From Melieria omissa (lineage: Eukaryota > Arthropoda > Insecta > Diptera > Ulidiidae): 64,000 bases of DNA. The notes beneath the pieces are model-generated. The model did no database searches. It worked only from the letters and a program-made list of their open reading frames with translations, and had not been told where the DNA came from. Below are positions 42,098 through 52,986 of this stretch, in pieces; the first letter of the stretch is position 1; every line of letters begins with the position of its first letter. The position numbers were made by a program, and so were the translations under genes. The stretch lies in the NCBI GenBank assembly GCA_963971225.1, contig OZ020270.1, positions 65,104,932 to 65,168,931 on the forward strand, written 5' to 3'.

Positions 42098-43785
42098 TAT
42101 ACATATAGCGAATGGTGGATACGGGGTGGCATGCTCGGTTGGTCTTCGGCTAGTCATGTCGGCTGGGTCGAGGTTCTTGTAACCACACACCAAGCAACAC
42201 GCAACAATAGAAACAATTATAATCATGGCAAAATATTCATAAGCCGTCTTTACTATGACCGGGTGAAAAAGAAAGAAAAACAAACCCAAACAGCGCGAAA
42301 CAGGCAAGAAATGGTGTCATACCTGGAGTAGGGTTGGTGTTATACCCTGGAGTGCACTTCTCCCTCCCATTGGTATACGCCTATGGCTACCTAAGCACTC
42401 GAAATTTTTAGTTAGCCCTTTTGCTAAATCGTTAGCTACGCTTATGCCATCCTACACAATTTGTATGTCGACATTCCACTTAATTGAAATTTAAAGACTC
42501 ATTTTCCGAAATATGGAACAAACAAACTTCAGTTTTCAATATTTAGATTTTACAAAAAAAAAATTTATGGAATCTTAAGTTAACTTTAAGTGGAAAACAA
42601 ATGCCTCAAAATTATGCTAATTTATAATATGTAAATTCCAAATATAATAATTATGTTCACTCACTTACATACTTCTCCATCGCTGTTCGTATGGCCATGC
42701 GAGACGATGATTGTTGAGCTGGACTTAAGCTAGATTTAGGAAATTAGCAAAATTTTAAAGGCTTACATTTCTAGTCAGTTATTTATTATTTTATTTTTCA
42801 TTTTTTTTGTTACATTTGCATGCCTCTAATTTAAGAAGATATTTGGATATTTTGTTGTAATTTAAATTTCTAGTCGTAAGATTTTTACATTTCAATATTT
42901 TAGTAACATTTTCCTTCATTTTACATTTTAATATTTGAGCCAAATTTTTACATTTTAAATTCTCTTTTATTTTTTTTCTTTTTAGCAAGTTTTTAAACAA
43001 CAATATTAGGAAATTTTACGTCTTCTTTTAGCGCACTTCAAATTTTACTGCACTTACATTTTCACTGGTATTTTATCGAAATAACGAAAGGTCATTTTAA
43101 CTTCAGGTTTGGGGTTAGAAAACTAACCCCTTATTTAAGTTGGTTTGTATCAGATTTTCACGTCATCTATTGGCAGTTTGCTATACCCTTAATCAGATTG
43201 GTAATTCAAATCTTTTTTTCTTATAAAGCTATTTCGAAGAACCCGTGGCAAAAGGGGTTAATTCTTTTCCAGGCGCCGCAGCGTAGGAGATACTCCTCTA
43301 TTGCTCCACTATGCTATGCTTGCTCCTCCGGAAAAATTTCAGATTGGCGCTTTTATGGGCAGTATGAAGTGCCTCGTGGAAAATGTTGGGCTTCTCCCGT
43401 GTGCCTGAGGGGTACGGCAATTAGTACTCCGGTTAAGGCGGGGAATTTTAGTGGTAAGGAACTTACCAAATGGCTCAATATTACACACACAAAATACAAA
43501 CACTTTTCCTTCGCACGCACTTGCTTTGTACTTTAAGTAAATTTTGAACCAGCACCTTTGATCTTCACTAACGGTTTGAGCGAGCCGTGTGATTTTGGAT
43601 GATTAAATAGCTCATTTTTGCATAACGGGCAAATCATTCGATATTATCAAAAAAAAATATGCCTTGTTTACGCAAAAGTGCTCCTGCAATGTACCAACAA
43701 TTTGCCAGCAATACTGCAAAAGGAATGCGCTCACCAACACCACGGTGCATGCTGAGCTCACTTGCAGCGATGTGCGGTGTTGGGA
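42098..43785. other. No gene recognised (AT-rich)
   Basis: No coding frame with recognisable domains. It contains an AT-rich zone with repeated TTTTACATTTTAAT-like phrases (42790-43000) and a perfect hairpin GGGGTTAGAAAACTAACCCC (43112-43131). A frame at 43198-43536 (112 residues, Cys/Lys-rich) has no recognised family. It may include the leader of the minus-strand gypsy, if the LTR-like sequence at 43786 is its 5' LTR. Confidence 0.4.
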
Positions 43786-43984
43786 TGTGTGTACAAGTGT
43801 TGTGCGCGCTCGCTTAGTAGGAACAGTTGAAACCCCTTGCACATCAATGACAAAGTAATGTTTGATACTAGGGTGCACAGCTACTAGTGCAATGATAGAA
43901 AAATGGAATGGTTGAATTTGAATTGAATAGAGTGAGAGTTGGATTGAATGAATATTGAATATTAAACTTGAGCGAACCGTAACA
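43786..43984 (-). repeat. LTR-like sequence, copy 2 (minus orientation)
   Basis: It matches 11328-11524 along about 195 bases with few differences. On the minus strand it begins TGTTACGGTTCGC. No matching short target duplication was seen at its flanks. It may extend further towards 43620. Confidence 0.7.
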
Positions 43985-44050
43985 AATTTCATATGAAAAA
44001 ATCATATACCCCTTGCACGCAAACTTACTCTGTCTAGTCTGATTAAATTA

Positions 44051-44800
44051 TCAGGTGTACAACTTTGCTTCCGCCGTTTTCCGATAGGTGGCTGTACCGG
44101 CTGAGGCTGGTTGAAATACATAGATGGTAATGCCTTTACAGTGAGTGTGGACAGTGCCTAACGAATTGTCATCGCCGTTTCAGTGACAGTTGTTCTTGTT
44201 TTCGTATTATTCACGCTCGAAAATGTCCGTTTATGTGCCCAATTCTCGCCATTTGCGGGAAGTTTTACTTTTCTGTTACAATTCGAAAAAAAATGCAGCT
44301 GAAGCGCATCGAATGCTCTCAGAAACTTACGGTGATGCTGCTCTGAGTGAAAGAACGTGTCGGGAGTGGTTTCAACGTTTTAAAAATGGTGATTTCGTGG
44401 TGAGTGAAATGGTGAGTCATCCTCCAACACGACAATGCTCGGCCTCACGTCGCAAAAGTGGTCAAAAAGTACCTGGAAACGCTGAAATGGGAAGTCTTGC
44501 CCCACCCGCCGTATTCCTCAGATGTCGCCCCTTCTGACTTCCACCTATTCCGTTCGATGGCACACGGCCTGGCAGATCAACATTTTCAATCCTTCGAAGA
44601 ATTGGAAAAATGGATTGCTTCATGGATAGCGTCAAAAGAGGACTCCTTTTTTCGAGCCGGGATCCGAAAATTGCCGGAAAGATGGGAGAAAGTTGTCGCT
44701 AGCGACGGACAATACTTCGAATAATACATCTGTAAGCACTTTTTCGCAATAAAGCTTTTAATTTTGAAAAAAAACGGCCGAAGCAAAGTTGTGCACCTGA
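44051..44800 (+). mobile_element. mariner, internally deleted (750 bp)
   Basis: Inverted repeats TCAGGTGTACAACTTTGCTT / complement are flanked by TA (44049-44050 and 44801-44802). About 550 bases of a typical 1.3-kb mariner are missing from the middle. Confidence 0.92.
44223..44724 (+). pseudogene. mariner transposase, central part deleted
   Basis: The N-terminal DNA-binding part (LREVLLFCYNSKKNAAEAHR, SERTCREWFQRFKNGDF) is followed near 44410 by a deletion to the last catalytic region. The coding sequence resumes in other frames: an Asp-bearing stretch at about 44430, then KYLETLKWEVLPHPPYSSDV and APSDFHLFRSMAHGL. The stop is at 44722-44724. The first catalytic Asp is lost. The SSDVAPSDFHLF signature suggests a mariner lineage different from the one at 40785. 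Confidence 0.85.
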
Positions 44801-44802
44801 TA

Positions 44803-45161
44803 AAAAACAATTACAAATATTCATTTAAAAGCAACTTTTTCAACTTTTGCAAGAGAACGTGTTGACTGCGCGCCGAAAACTGTATTTCAACTATGATTAC
44901 CACGGTTTTTAAAACCGCTATGAGGAGACTAAAAAATACTACAGGGCAATTCGCGATGACGCACACTGGGGTAATTCATGCCGATTTTGGCGATTAATTC
45001 ACCCGGACTATTTAGACATGAAAAAGTATTAGGTTTAGTTAATTATAGATAAAGAAGTAGAAAATAAATGTATTTGAACATAATTTACTGGATTTTTTTT
45101 TATTTATGACCAAAAATGCAAAATTGTTACAAAAGGGTATTATACAGAATTCCTCGCTTAT
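44803..45161. other. No gene recognised; probable 3' flank of the next exon
   Basis: AT-rich. On the minus strand it would be the 3' UTR of the frame at 45162-45665, with AATAAA-like signals near 45105 and 45070. A hairpin-like CACTGGGGTAATTC...GATTAATTCACCC lies near 44964-45003. Confidence 0.4.
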
Positions 45162-45665
45162 TTATTTATTACTATCGGAATCGTCATCGTATTCACCCAC
45201 GCTTTCACCTTCGCATCTATTGTTATCATCATCATCATAATTGTTCATATCATCGCGTTCTTCTTCCGCAATTATCAACAAATCCAATGGTTCCCTTGGC
45301 ATGCGCGTAACTGCTTTATGCGGCCATTTCATTTCTGTCGATATAATGGGATCAGAATTTATAAGCAGTCTATTTAGAACGTCTTCGTTGGTTTTTTCTC
45401 GGCTACTTTTTCGAGAAAAATATTTCCTGAAAGCCTTAAAATCTTTATTTCTCGCTTCCCGCGCTTCTTCAGATAATTCAACGATTCGCAACAAGGCGTG
45501 AGCTATGACCTCTGATCCATTAATTAAATATTTATGAACAGTCGTAGGCATGTTATACCAGGGATAGTACTCAACGAAAGATTTGGCACAATTTAAGGCA
45601 AAGAGTTGGTCATTATGTAATAAAGACTTAAACGAGTATACCAAATAACATTGTATTTCGTTCCT
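45162..45665 (-). CDS. Possible 3'-terminal exon, RAG1/Transib-like C-terminal pattern
   Basis: A minus-strand frame of about 168 residues is preceded by TTTTCCTTTAG, a good 3' splice site. The middle reads YYPWYNMPTTVHKYLINGSE, then VELSEEAREARNKDFKAFRK and RKSSREKTNEDVLNRLLI. From family knowledge this resembles the C-terminal catalytic region of Transib/RAG1-type recombinases, in which a conserved Glu precedes an Asn-Lys (here EEAREARNKD). It ends in an acidic tail (Asp-runs) and a TAA, with poly(A) signals downstream. The upstream exons or catalytic Asp regions were not found. It could be a transposon remnant or the end of a host gene; I cannot decide from the sequence. Confidence 0.45.
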   Translation of the reverse strand, partial: RNEIQCYLVYSFKSLLHNDQLFALNCAKSFVEYYPWYNMPTTVHKYLINGSEVIAHALLRIVELSEEAREARNKDFKAFRKYFSRKSSREKTNEDVLNRLLINSDPIISTEMKWPHKAVTRMPREPLDLLIIAEEERDDMNNYDDDDNNRCEGESVGEYDDDSDSNK

Positions 45666-45885
45666 AAAGGAAAACAACCACCTTTTTTAATATCTTGAAA
45701 AAGTAGTCTTTTGCAGTTACCCTTTACCTAATTAGTTTAATGCACATCACTGGGGTTAATTCAATCGATTACTCATAAGTAATACAAACAATAACAATGC
45801 CCAATACTGCAACTTCTGATAAATAAGGTCAGCTGACCAAGTTTTGCACACACCGTACAACAAAGCCAAATGAAATAATCTAATA

Positions 45886-46486
45886 TGGCGTTCAAACTGA
45901 CGACTTAAACGTGTTTAATGTGCTTAAACACGTTAAATGAACAAAACCAGTTCGAAAACCTGTTCATTCACATGCAATTGTTGTTGGAAATTAAACGTGT
46001 TAAACCATTTAACATGTTTTGAAACGAGTTTAACGCAAGGTTGCATCCGAAAGCTTTCTATGAAAAAGCTTTTTTGTCAACTGAACACAGCGCACACCCT
46101 AAACACAAACCAGAAAAAACATCCCTACAGATTCAGCTGTCAATTTATCACAACAAAACCAAACAAACATTGAAAATGTGAAAATTTTGAAATATATAAA
46201 AATTATCGTTTTGCTCGCACTGCTTTCATTCCATTCATCGCCTCTTTGTGGAATCTGATTACAAGGCGTCTAATATTGAATGAAGTTGAGTACGATGCCG
46301 TTTATGAAATATGCGCCAACATTTCGCTCGAATTATGCTCCCAGCACATCAGTTAACAAAATTATTTGTTTGTTGTTTGTAAACAAACTGCTGTCAAATT
46401 AAACTTCATTGAGCAGTCTGGACGGTTGTGTTCAATAAAAAGCTCTTTTTACTTAAACTAGTTTAAATGAGTCAGTTTGAACGCCA
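45886..46486. mobile_element. TA-flanked MITE, 601 bp
   Basis: The ends TGGCGTTCAAACTGA and complement are flanked by TA (45884-45885 and 46487-46488). Subterminal AAACGTGTTTAA/TTAAACACGTT repeats occur near the left end. It has no coding. Confidence 0.88.
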
Positions 46487-46488
46487 TA

Positions 46489-46925
46489 TAAGATATCGAA
46501 ATTGTATTTGGTTCTGCATCATTTGAGATTATTTTGTATTGTGTTTCATAAATAAAGTAAAAACCAAAAATACTCACGTGTCGCGATATCCCGCCTAATA
46601 TGTCTTCTAATATGCTGGTTAATACAAATCTAACATGCCGGCCCCCCGTAATGTAGGTTAAAAAGCATAAAGAAATACTAAAAACCATACATTGAACAAC
46701 AACAAAACTAACATAAAACATATCGCTTGTTGCTTTTCTCATATTTTTTGCATTTACATTTATTTTTTGTCTTTCCTTTCGCGGACCGCGTGCATATTTT
46801 GCCAAAACTTCACATACAAAAATCTAAATGCTGCAAAAGTGCGCAACAATAGCGCAACTTTTTTTTCATAGAAAGTTGCTAGAATATCCACAGATTACGA
46901 CTATGACAATATTTTAGGTGAACCA
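46489..46925. other. No gene recognised
   Basis: AT-rich sequence between two TA-flanked elements. The open frames present are short and biased in composition, with no recognisable domain. Confidence 0.5.
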
Positions 46926-46978
46926 TAGTCAAATAATAAAGTCATCCCGATAGTGACATTTTATGTCAAGTACTCTTA

Positions 46979-48283
46979 AGGCTTGTCCACGAAATAACTT
47001 TTACATTTTCTATTATTAATAGCTACTAAATAAAATATTGAACTAATGTTTGTGTGAGTATATATTGTCTCTTATAACTCAAAGTTTGTGATAATGTACA
47101 AATATTTTAAAGTTCAATTGGATTTCTTACAAATCTACGTATTTTTGCTTTCAATCCCCTCATCAAATGTTGCACACCAGATTTTCCAATTTGTTTGGCC
47201 ATACTGTTCCACTTTTTTATAAAATCAATCTTTCCGTTAGCACGTTTTTTATATTTCAGTAAGTTTCGTTTCATTATTGCCCAAAATCGTTCAACTGGCC
47301 GAAGCTGTGGGCAATTTGGGGGATTGTGATTTTTTTTTAACAACACGGATCTTATTCCTTTGGTACCACTCTTTGACAATTTCTGCATAGTGGACTGTTG
47401 CTAAGTCTGGCCAAAATAAAGGTGGAACAGCGTGCTCTCTGTACAATGGCAAAAGTCGTTTGTTGAGACATTCCTTCAAGTAAATTTTACTGTTAAGAGT
47501 GCCAGTTGTAACAAAAGGACGAGTGTATTTGCCACAGCTACATATGGCCTGCCAAACCATATACTTTTTACCATATTTGTCCATCCGTTTATACTTGAAC
47601 CTTTTCATAACGCCACCCTTCAGGTATGCTGTGTAATATCCTCGACCTGGAAGCTGTTTGAAATCTTCTTTGACATACGTTTCGTCATCCATTAACACGC
47701 AGCCTTTAAAACGACACAGATCATTCGATAAAAGTTTTCGGGCTCGATTTCTGGCACGCTTTTCCACTTCGGAGTTACGATTTGGCACTTTTTGAACAAC
47801 GAAAGATTTGAGCTCGTAGTGTCTTTTAATTTTCGCAATGTATGATTTCGAAACTTCGAATTTTCGTGCCAAATCTCGTAAAGATTGGTTTGGATTTTTT
47901 TCCAGAGAAACTTTCACCTTACGAGCTATATCTTTATAGACGAAACCTTTTTTTCGTCCGGCTCCGACGATACGGGATGTGGACAGGTCCTTCTTGTATT
48001 TAATTACCACATTTCTAGCTGTTGCGCTGGAAACTTTGGCTAGTCTTCCCAACAATGCGTACAAAGCCGTTGGATTTTCGAAAAAGTGGGCAATTATTTT
48101 TTGTCGAATTTTCTCTTCTTTAGATGCCATTTTGATTGAATCACTTTGAATTTCAAAATACAATTGACCACTAATAGCTGAAATTTGACAGATTCTGAAA
48201 AGCGAATTTTTTTTTTAGAAATTTCGGTGCTTACTATACTTTTTTTCGTTTTACATTGTAAAAGTTATTTCGTGGACAAGCCT
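46979..48283 (-). mobile_element. Tc1/mariner-group transposon, near complete
   Basis: Inverted repeats of about 28 bases start AGGCTTGTCCACGAAATAAC. The left flank is TA (46977-46978); the right flank is TT, so one side has mutated. At 1305 bp it has the expected full length. Confidence 0.9.
47107..48130 (-). pseudogene. Tc1-like transposase with DD37E-like spacing, one frameshift
   Basis: It starts at MASKEEKIRQKII (48130). Helix-turn-helix regions include AKVSSATARNVVIKY and RDLARKFEVSKSYIAKIKR. The catalytic motifs are MDDETYVK, FWPDLATVHYA and, after a single-base frame change in an A-run at about 47331-47339, PQLRPVERFWAIMKRN. Counting across the frame change gives about 37 residues between the second Asp and the Glu. 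The frame ends at 47107. Apart from the homopolymer indel the gene looks complete, so a sequencing error is possible. Confidence 0.87.
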
Positions 48284-48862
48284 TTTTTTGACAACTGTTC
48301 TCTCAAAGTATTTTGAATTCAACTCATTCCACATTTTTTTCGGTTTTAACCCTTTTTCAAATGTGTATTCAAATAGCTATAAGCAATAGAGTGTATATGT
48401 TGTGTATTATATACAAATATACAGAAAACACATAAACATAGATATGTAATGGTGATACGTATAATATAGAGAAATTATATAAATAATGCGAGTGGGTTTT
48501 ACGAAAAAGTTTCAAAAAGTTATCATCTAAAGTAATGTCTTCATCAATGTCTTCAGATGCAGCGTTCATCTATTTCACTGGGTACACAAAACATTGAAGT
48601 TTGTTTGTCCCTTGTGGTTTTGCAACTGCAGTATGTCGCTGGCATTTGTGATTTTCACTGCAATGCACTTCAGTTAAAATTTTCAAATAAATTTTCAATC
48701 AAATATTTTTTTAATATTTTATATTATGAATGAAAAGGTTAAAATTTGACAGAAAAATTTCATTCATGTGAGAATGTAGAGAAAACATAAATGGCAGCTA
48801 TCAAAATAAGAGTACGTAAACAAACAGACGTCACCTATCGGGATGACTTTATTATTTGACTA

Positions 48863-50264
48863 TGAGGTCAACATCACTGAACAAACGACTATATGTTTAT
48901 GAATAGGGCCAAAATAAGGCAATTTTTAGGCTTTTTAAAAAAAAAATAACAAAAATATTGTATTTTAATACTTAAATACCAGAACAAGAAGCCTCCATCA
49001 TCAGTTTTATGCTACTTTAAAAACTTGTAAAACAAATTTTATTTAAATAATTGAAAAATTCACGTTTCACGCTGTGCGCACGTCGAATGAAAATAAATGT
49101 CAACTTTTAGAGTGCTTTGCGGGAAAACGGTAAACTATTTTGTAACAACTCTTTCACGTAGTGATGCAGAATTTTATCCACTTTAACCCGGTACCGGGTA
49201 ACGGTAAACGTATCTGTATCTTTATTTTTCATTTTTGAATTAATTATCAACACTGAGCACACTTTTTAAAATTTCATGGCAAATCGGTTGCAGAACAAAT
49301 TCACAGCTGTTTTTGAAGAATAAATCAAGAAGAAAAGAATATTTGCGCCGTGGGAGCCTGCGAGAATAAAGAGCATGCATAACAGCGATTAAGCGATGTG
49401 AAAGTGGGAGAGCCGGTAGAAATACATGCACAGAATTTCAATAATATTATTGCAAAATTGCAACCTTGGGGTCTATTAGCTTGATCAGGAACGTAGTTTT
49501 TCCTCCATATAAATTTCGAAAACGAGGTTGTTGAGAACAACAACAATGAACTAGAAAGTTCATTTCAAATTGCCAGTGTTGCTGGTGTGAGTCATTTTTT
49601 GTGGCCAAAGGAATTTTTCTTTTATTTGTATATTTTTGGTGCCATTTCGTTATACGTTTGTATAAAATTGACTAGAAAATTTATTATTGCCCCAAAGCGT
49701 CAAAATAATCTTTGGGCATGCTTTTAATTTAATTCAATGGATATTTTATACGCTGCATCAAAAAAAAAAAACCTGCGGTCAAACTACAGCATTTAGCAAC
49801 AAAAGCATACCTGATCTGATCTGATCGTTAGAGATTCGCTATTGATTCGGCAATTGACCCTATAATATTCAATGCATTAAGCTTCGTGTTCTTTGGTATA
49901 TGTTTCAATAATATTTACATAATGAAACCAAAAAAGTTCATATGTTGCGTATTTAATGCAGAAAATTAATGAAAACATACTTTAAAAAGCAAATCATTGA
50001 AAGGAGTCCCTAATCCCTAATATCGGGAAAAGAGCGAAAACAGTGAAGAGCTGATAACTGCCAGTACACACAGACTGTGTACGTGAACTGCAAAAAACGC
50101 ACAAAAATCGGCTTACTCTCCCACTTTCCAATCGCCTTATCGCTGATGCATAAGTTGCTGCCGCTGTGAAATCCGAAAACAATTCACACCTCTAACTCAG
50201 TGATGCCAACAAATTAAATAAAAATCGCAAGAAAATCCCTATTTTTCAAGTTTGTATAAATAAG
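48863..50264. other. No gene recognised
   Basis: AT-rich intergenic-type sequence. It contains the palindrome ACCCGGTACCGGGT (about 49188-49201) and an imperfect inverted repeat of about 36 bases (around 49376-49412 against 50114-50150, GCGAT...AAAGTGGGAGAG), which might mark a decayed foldback or MITE. The short open frames show no known domain. Confidence 0.5.
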
Positions 50265-50266
50265 TA

Positions 50267-50820
50267 CGAGGGCGGGTCAATAAGTCCGCGACTTTTTGAA
50301 TTTCCCGCCTCTTAATTGAAATGGCAACACTGCTCCCGTCAACAGTCATCTGTCAGTTGACTCTTGTCAAAAATTGAATAAGCTGCGACATTTAGTTTGT
50401 TTTTGACAGCCGTTAATATCAGACTACCGCGTTGACTGAGAAGAAAATGGAAAAAGGTGAATTTCGTGTGCACGAGTGCACACATGTGCAGTTTCCATGG
50501 ATTGGGCTACGAATTGCTCCCTCATCCCGCCTATTCACCCGATCTAGCCCCAAGTGACTATTTCTTGTTCCCAAACTTGAAGAAATGGCTCGGCGGAAAG
50601 AGATTTGCTTAATGAGCACACGAAATTCACTTTTTTCCGTTTTCTTCTCAGTCAACGCGGTAGTCCGATATTAACGGCTGTCAAAAACAAACTAAATGTC
50701 GCAGCTTGTTCAATTTTTGACAAGAGTCAACTGACAGATGACTGTTGACGGGAGCAGTGTTGCCATTTCAATTAAGAGGCGGGAAATTCAAAAAGTCACG
50801 GACTTATTGACCCGCCCTCG
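50267..50820. mobile_element. mariner derivative with ~200-bp inverted repeats
   Basis: The ends CGAGGGCGGGTCAATAAGTC and complement are flanked by TA (50265-50266 and 50821-50822). The inverted arms extend about 200 bases, into the start of a transposase-like frame. The short centre keeps a mariner signature, LLPHPAYSPDLAPSDYFLFPN (written here as LLPHPAYSPD and LAPSDYFLFPN), near 50512-50574. The long arms probably arose by an inverted duplication of one end. Confidence 0.9.
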
Positions 50821-50822
50821 TA

Positions 50823-51172
50823 TATGTAATATTTTCAAACATCGAAATCAAACGTCGCACTTTGGCTCGTTTTGCCTTTTTTCGTTGCAAAAATCATAAC
50901 TTCTGAACCAATAAAGATATTAAAAACATTTATTGCATTGCAAATTGCATCTGAAAGTGTAATATCCAAGCTTTAAAATGAGCATAAACACAGGGTGCCA
51001 CAGTAGCAGGGAGATTTAAAATTCGTTGCCAAAGTTAAGATTTACTAAAACTTCGTACTAAAATGAAATGACGTTTTCTTTTGCATTAAAAAAAATGAAT
51101 TTTGTAAATATTTTTTTGGTTTTTTAAAAAGTTAAATTTTTTCAAAATCGCTATCTTCACTGGAAGAAATGT
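50823..51172. other. No gene recognised
   Basis: AT-rich flank of the piggyBac element. It would be contiguous with 60647 onward before the piggyBac inserted. Nothing else is seen. Confidence 0.5.
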
Positions 51173-52703
51173 TTAACCCTTCGATGAGTGACAATTCTGA
51201 ACTTCACGGCCGTGTGACAAGGTCCGTAGGGACCTTTTTTTGAAAATTAGGGTTTTCTCATGAAATTTTTTTTTTATTTTTGTGTTTTTATTGTTTATAA
51301 CTAAATACTACCAAAAAGTATGAAACATAAAGAGTGTGCATCTCATACAAGCAAAAATTTGAATGCGGGTGCTGATATCGCCACCCGTCTTCTGGATGTG
51401 GGGGGTAGACAACAAGAGGAAACACTTGAAATGACAGCACAATGCTCTGACCGCAAATCATAGAAACACGAATGCCGCGTCTGTGCTCACTCGTTCATTC
51501 TCGCTCAATTGTCCGAAGAGGAGGAAGACGATGTGCTGTTGTTCTTGTTGTTGCACTGGCGAAAAGCTGAAATTGTAAAACGATTTCTATTTTCTGGCTG
51601 GCTTTTGTTCTTAGAATAGAAAAGAAAATAAAATATGGCTGGCATGGCGACCTATATGATCGCTACAGGCAATTAAAAAATAAATAATAAGTAATCAATA
51701 CAAATGGAATTGGAAAGAAAAGAAAACGTTTTTATTACCCGTAATAATTTTCCGTCTCGTTCTTTGGAACTTTTCTTACGGCCCACATATAATGCTTGTT
51801 TAAAAGAACTAAAATAAGAAAATCTAATATTGTAAATTTATGATCACATCATTCGCCATGGAATCATTCAGGTGTAGAACATTTAAACTATTTTTAAACG
51901 TAGGCATGCCGTAATACAATTTTCTTATGACAAAATACTTGTCTTATTATTTCTTTATTTAGTGCTTTAGTAGTGCTTTCGCCCTATTGAAAGTCAATAG
52001 ACCTATTCAATTATGTTTTTCCATACAATCTTCAAACCCTCCGTTAGATTTCGATAAAAAAAAAATTAAAACACGCATCTAATTATTTTTAATTTCACGT
52101 GTTTCACGAATTTTGAAGTCAATATGCCTATCAGTTCATTTTTTTTTTCATAGTATTCCCATATTCTCAAAATTGTAATCAAGCATGTGAAAATATATTC
52201 AAATAATTTTACTTCGAACTCGCCACGTAAAAATATTTGCAAACATTTTAAATTGGGATCAACCACCAAATGTTTAAATTAATCAAAGCATCGGCCAGCA
52301 AAAAGCCATACACCACAAACATTCGATTGCTGGTGACATTGCAGCAAAATCAATCACAACACAAAAAAGCATACACACAATAAACGACAACACCAAAATC
52401 ATTAGCGAATCCCGAATCATCTTCGTTGAAATGACGATGACGATGCTTTGGTTTGTTGTTTACTCTTCGCTTGCGCTTCGACGAACAAGATCGCAAACTG
52501 TTGAGCGCGAGCAAATTTCCCGCAACCTATGCCTCCGCTTATCTCTTCCCGCCCGCATCAAGAAACACGCTTGACAAATTTTTGAAGATGCGTATTCTTT
52601 ATATTCTATATTCTTTGATACTACATACTAAAATAAAATTTTTTAGTTTTTTTTTTTGCTCTATTTTTCTTAATTTTACTATGAAAAAGCTTTAAAACTA
52701 TTG

Positions 52704-52955
52704 TTATTGAGCGTGTTCCGCTTGTCCCCCGCCCTGTGCGCAAGTGTTGCAGCGATGTAGAACTGTGCTGTGTTCTCCACAAACAGCGTTGCCGCATCCG
52801 AAGCAGTAGGCCCCCGTTTTCCGCTGCCGCCCGTACTCAGAACGGCAAAGGCGACATGACGGTCTATTCATCCTAGCCGCAAACGACGGTGCATCGGCTT
52901 CTACCTTGATATCATTTGAAATGAACAAAAAAAATAAAAAAACAAATAAATACAC
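52704..52955 (-). pseudogene. piggyBac transposase, C-terminal Cys-rich domain
   Basis: The minus-strand frame ends with CRLCRSEYGRQRKTGAYCF and CGNAVCGEHSTVLHRCNTC, the Cys/His-rich zinc domain found at the C-terminus of piggyBac transposases and known to bind the element ends. About 130 residues that should link it to the catalytic domain are missing. The upstream part is an AT-rich stretch encoding Phe/Leu, not protein-like. Confidence 0.85.
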
Positions 52956-52986
52956 AATCTACTCTTGAATTTGAAGGTGTTTTTTC

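Larger units (their letters stand above)
46928..48860. mobile_element. TA-flanked element carrying a nested Tc1-like element
   Basis: Inverted repeats of about 35 bases beginning GTCAAATAATAAAGTCATCC at both ends are flanked by TA (46926-46927 and 48861-48862). Outside the nested element at 46979-48283 only about 630 bases remain, so it is a MITE or a strongly deleted transposon. A minus-strand frame near 48369-48569 is unassigned. Confidence 0.88.

Noticed and set aside
43112..43131. Terminator-like hairpin GGGGTTAG-AAAA-CTAACCCC
   Set aside because: It is a perfect hairpin, but intrinsic terminators are not expected in this eukaryotic context and no gene ends here.
43198..43536. 112-residue plus-strand open frame
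   Set aside because: No domain, no family resemblance and no splice context. It is mentioned only as part of an unassigned stretch.
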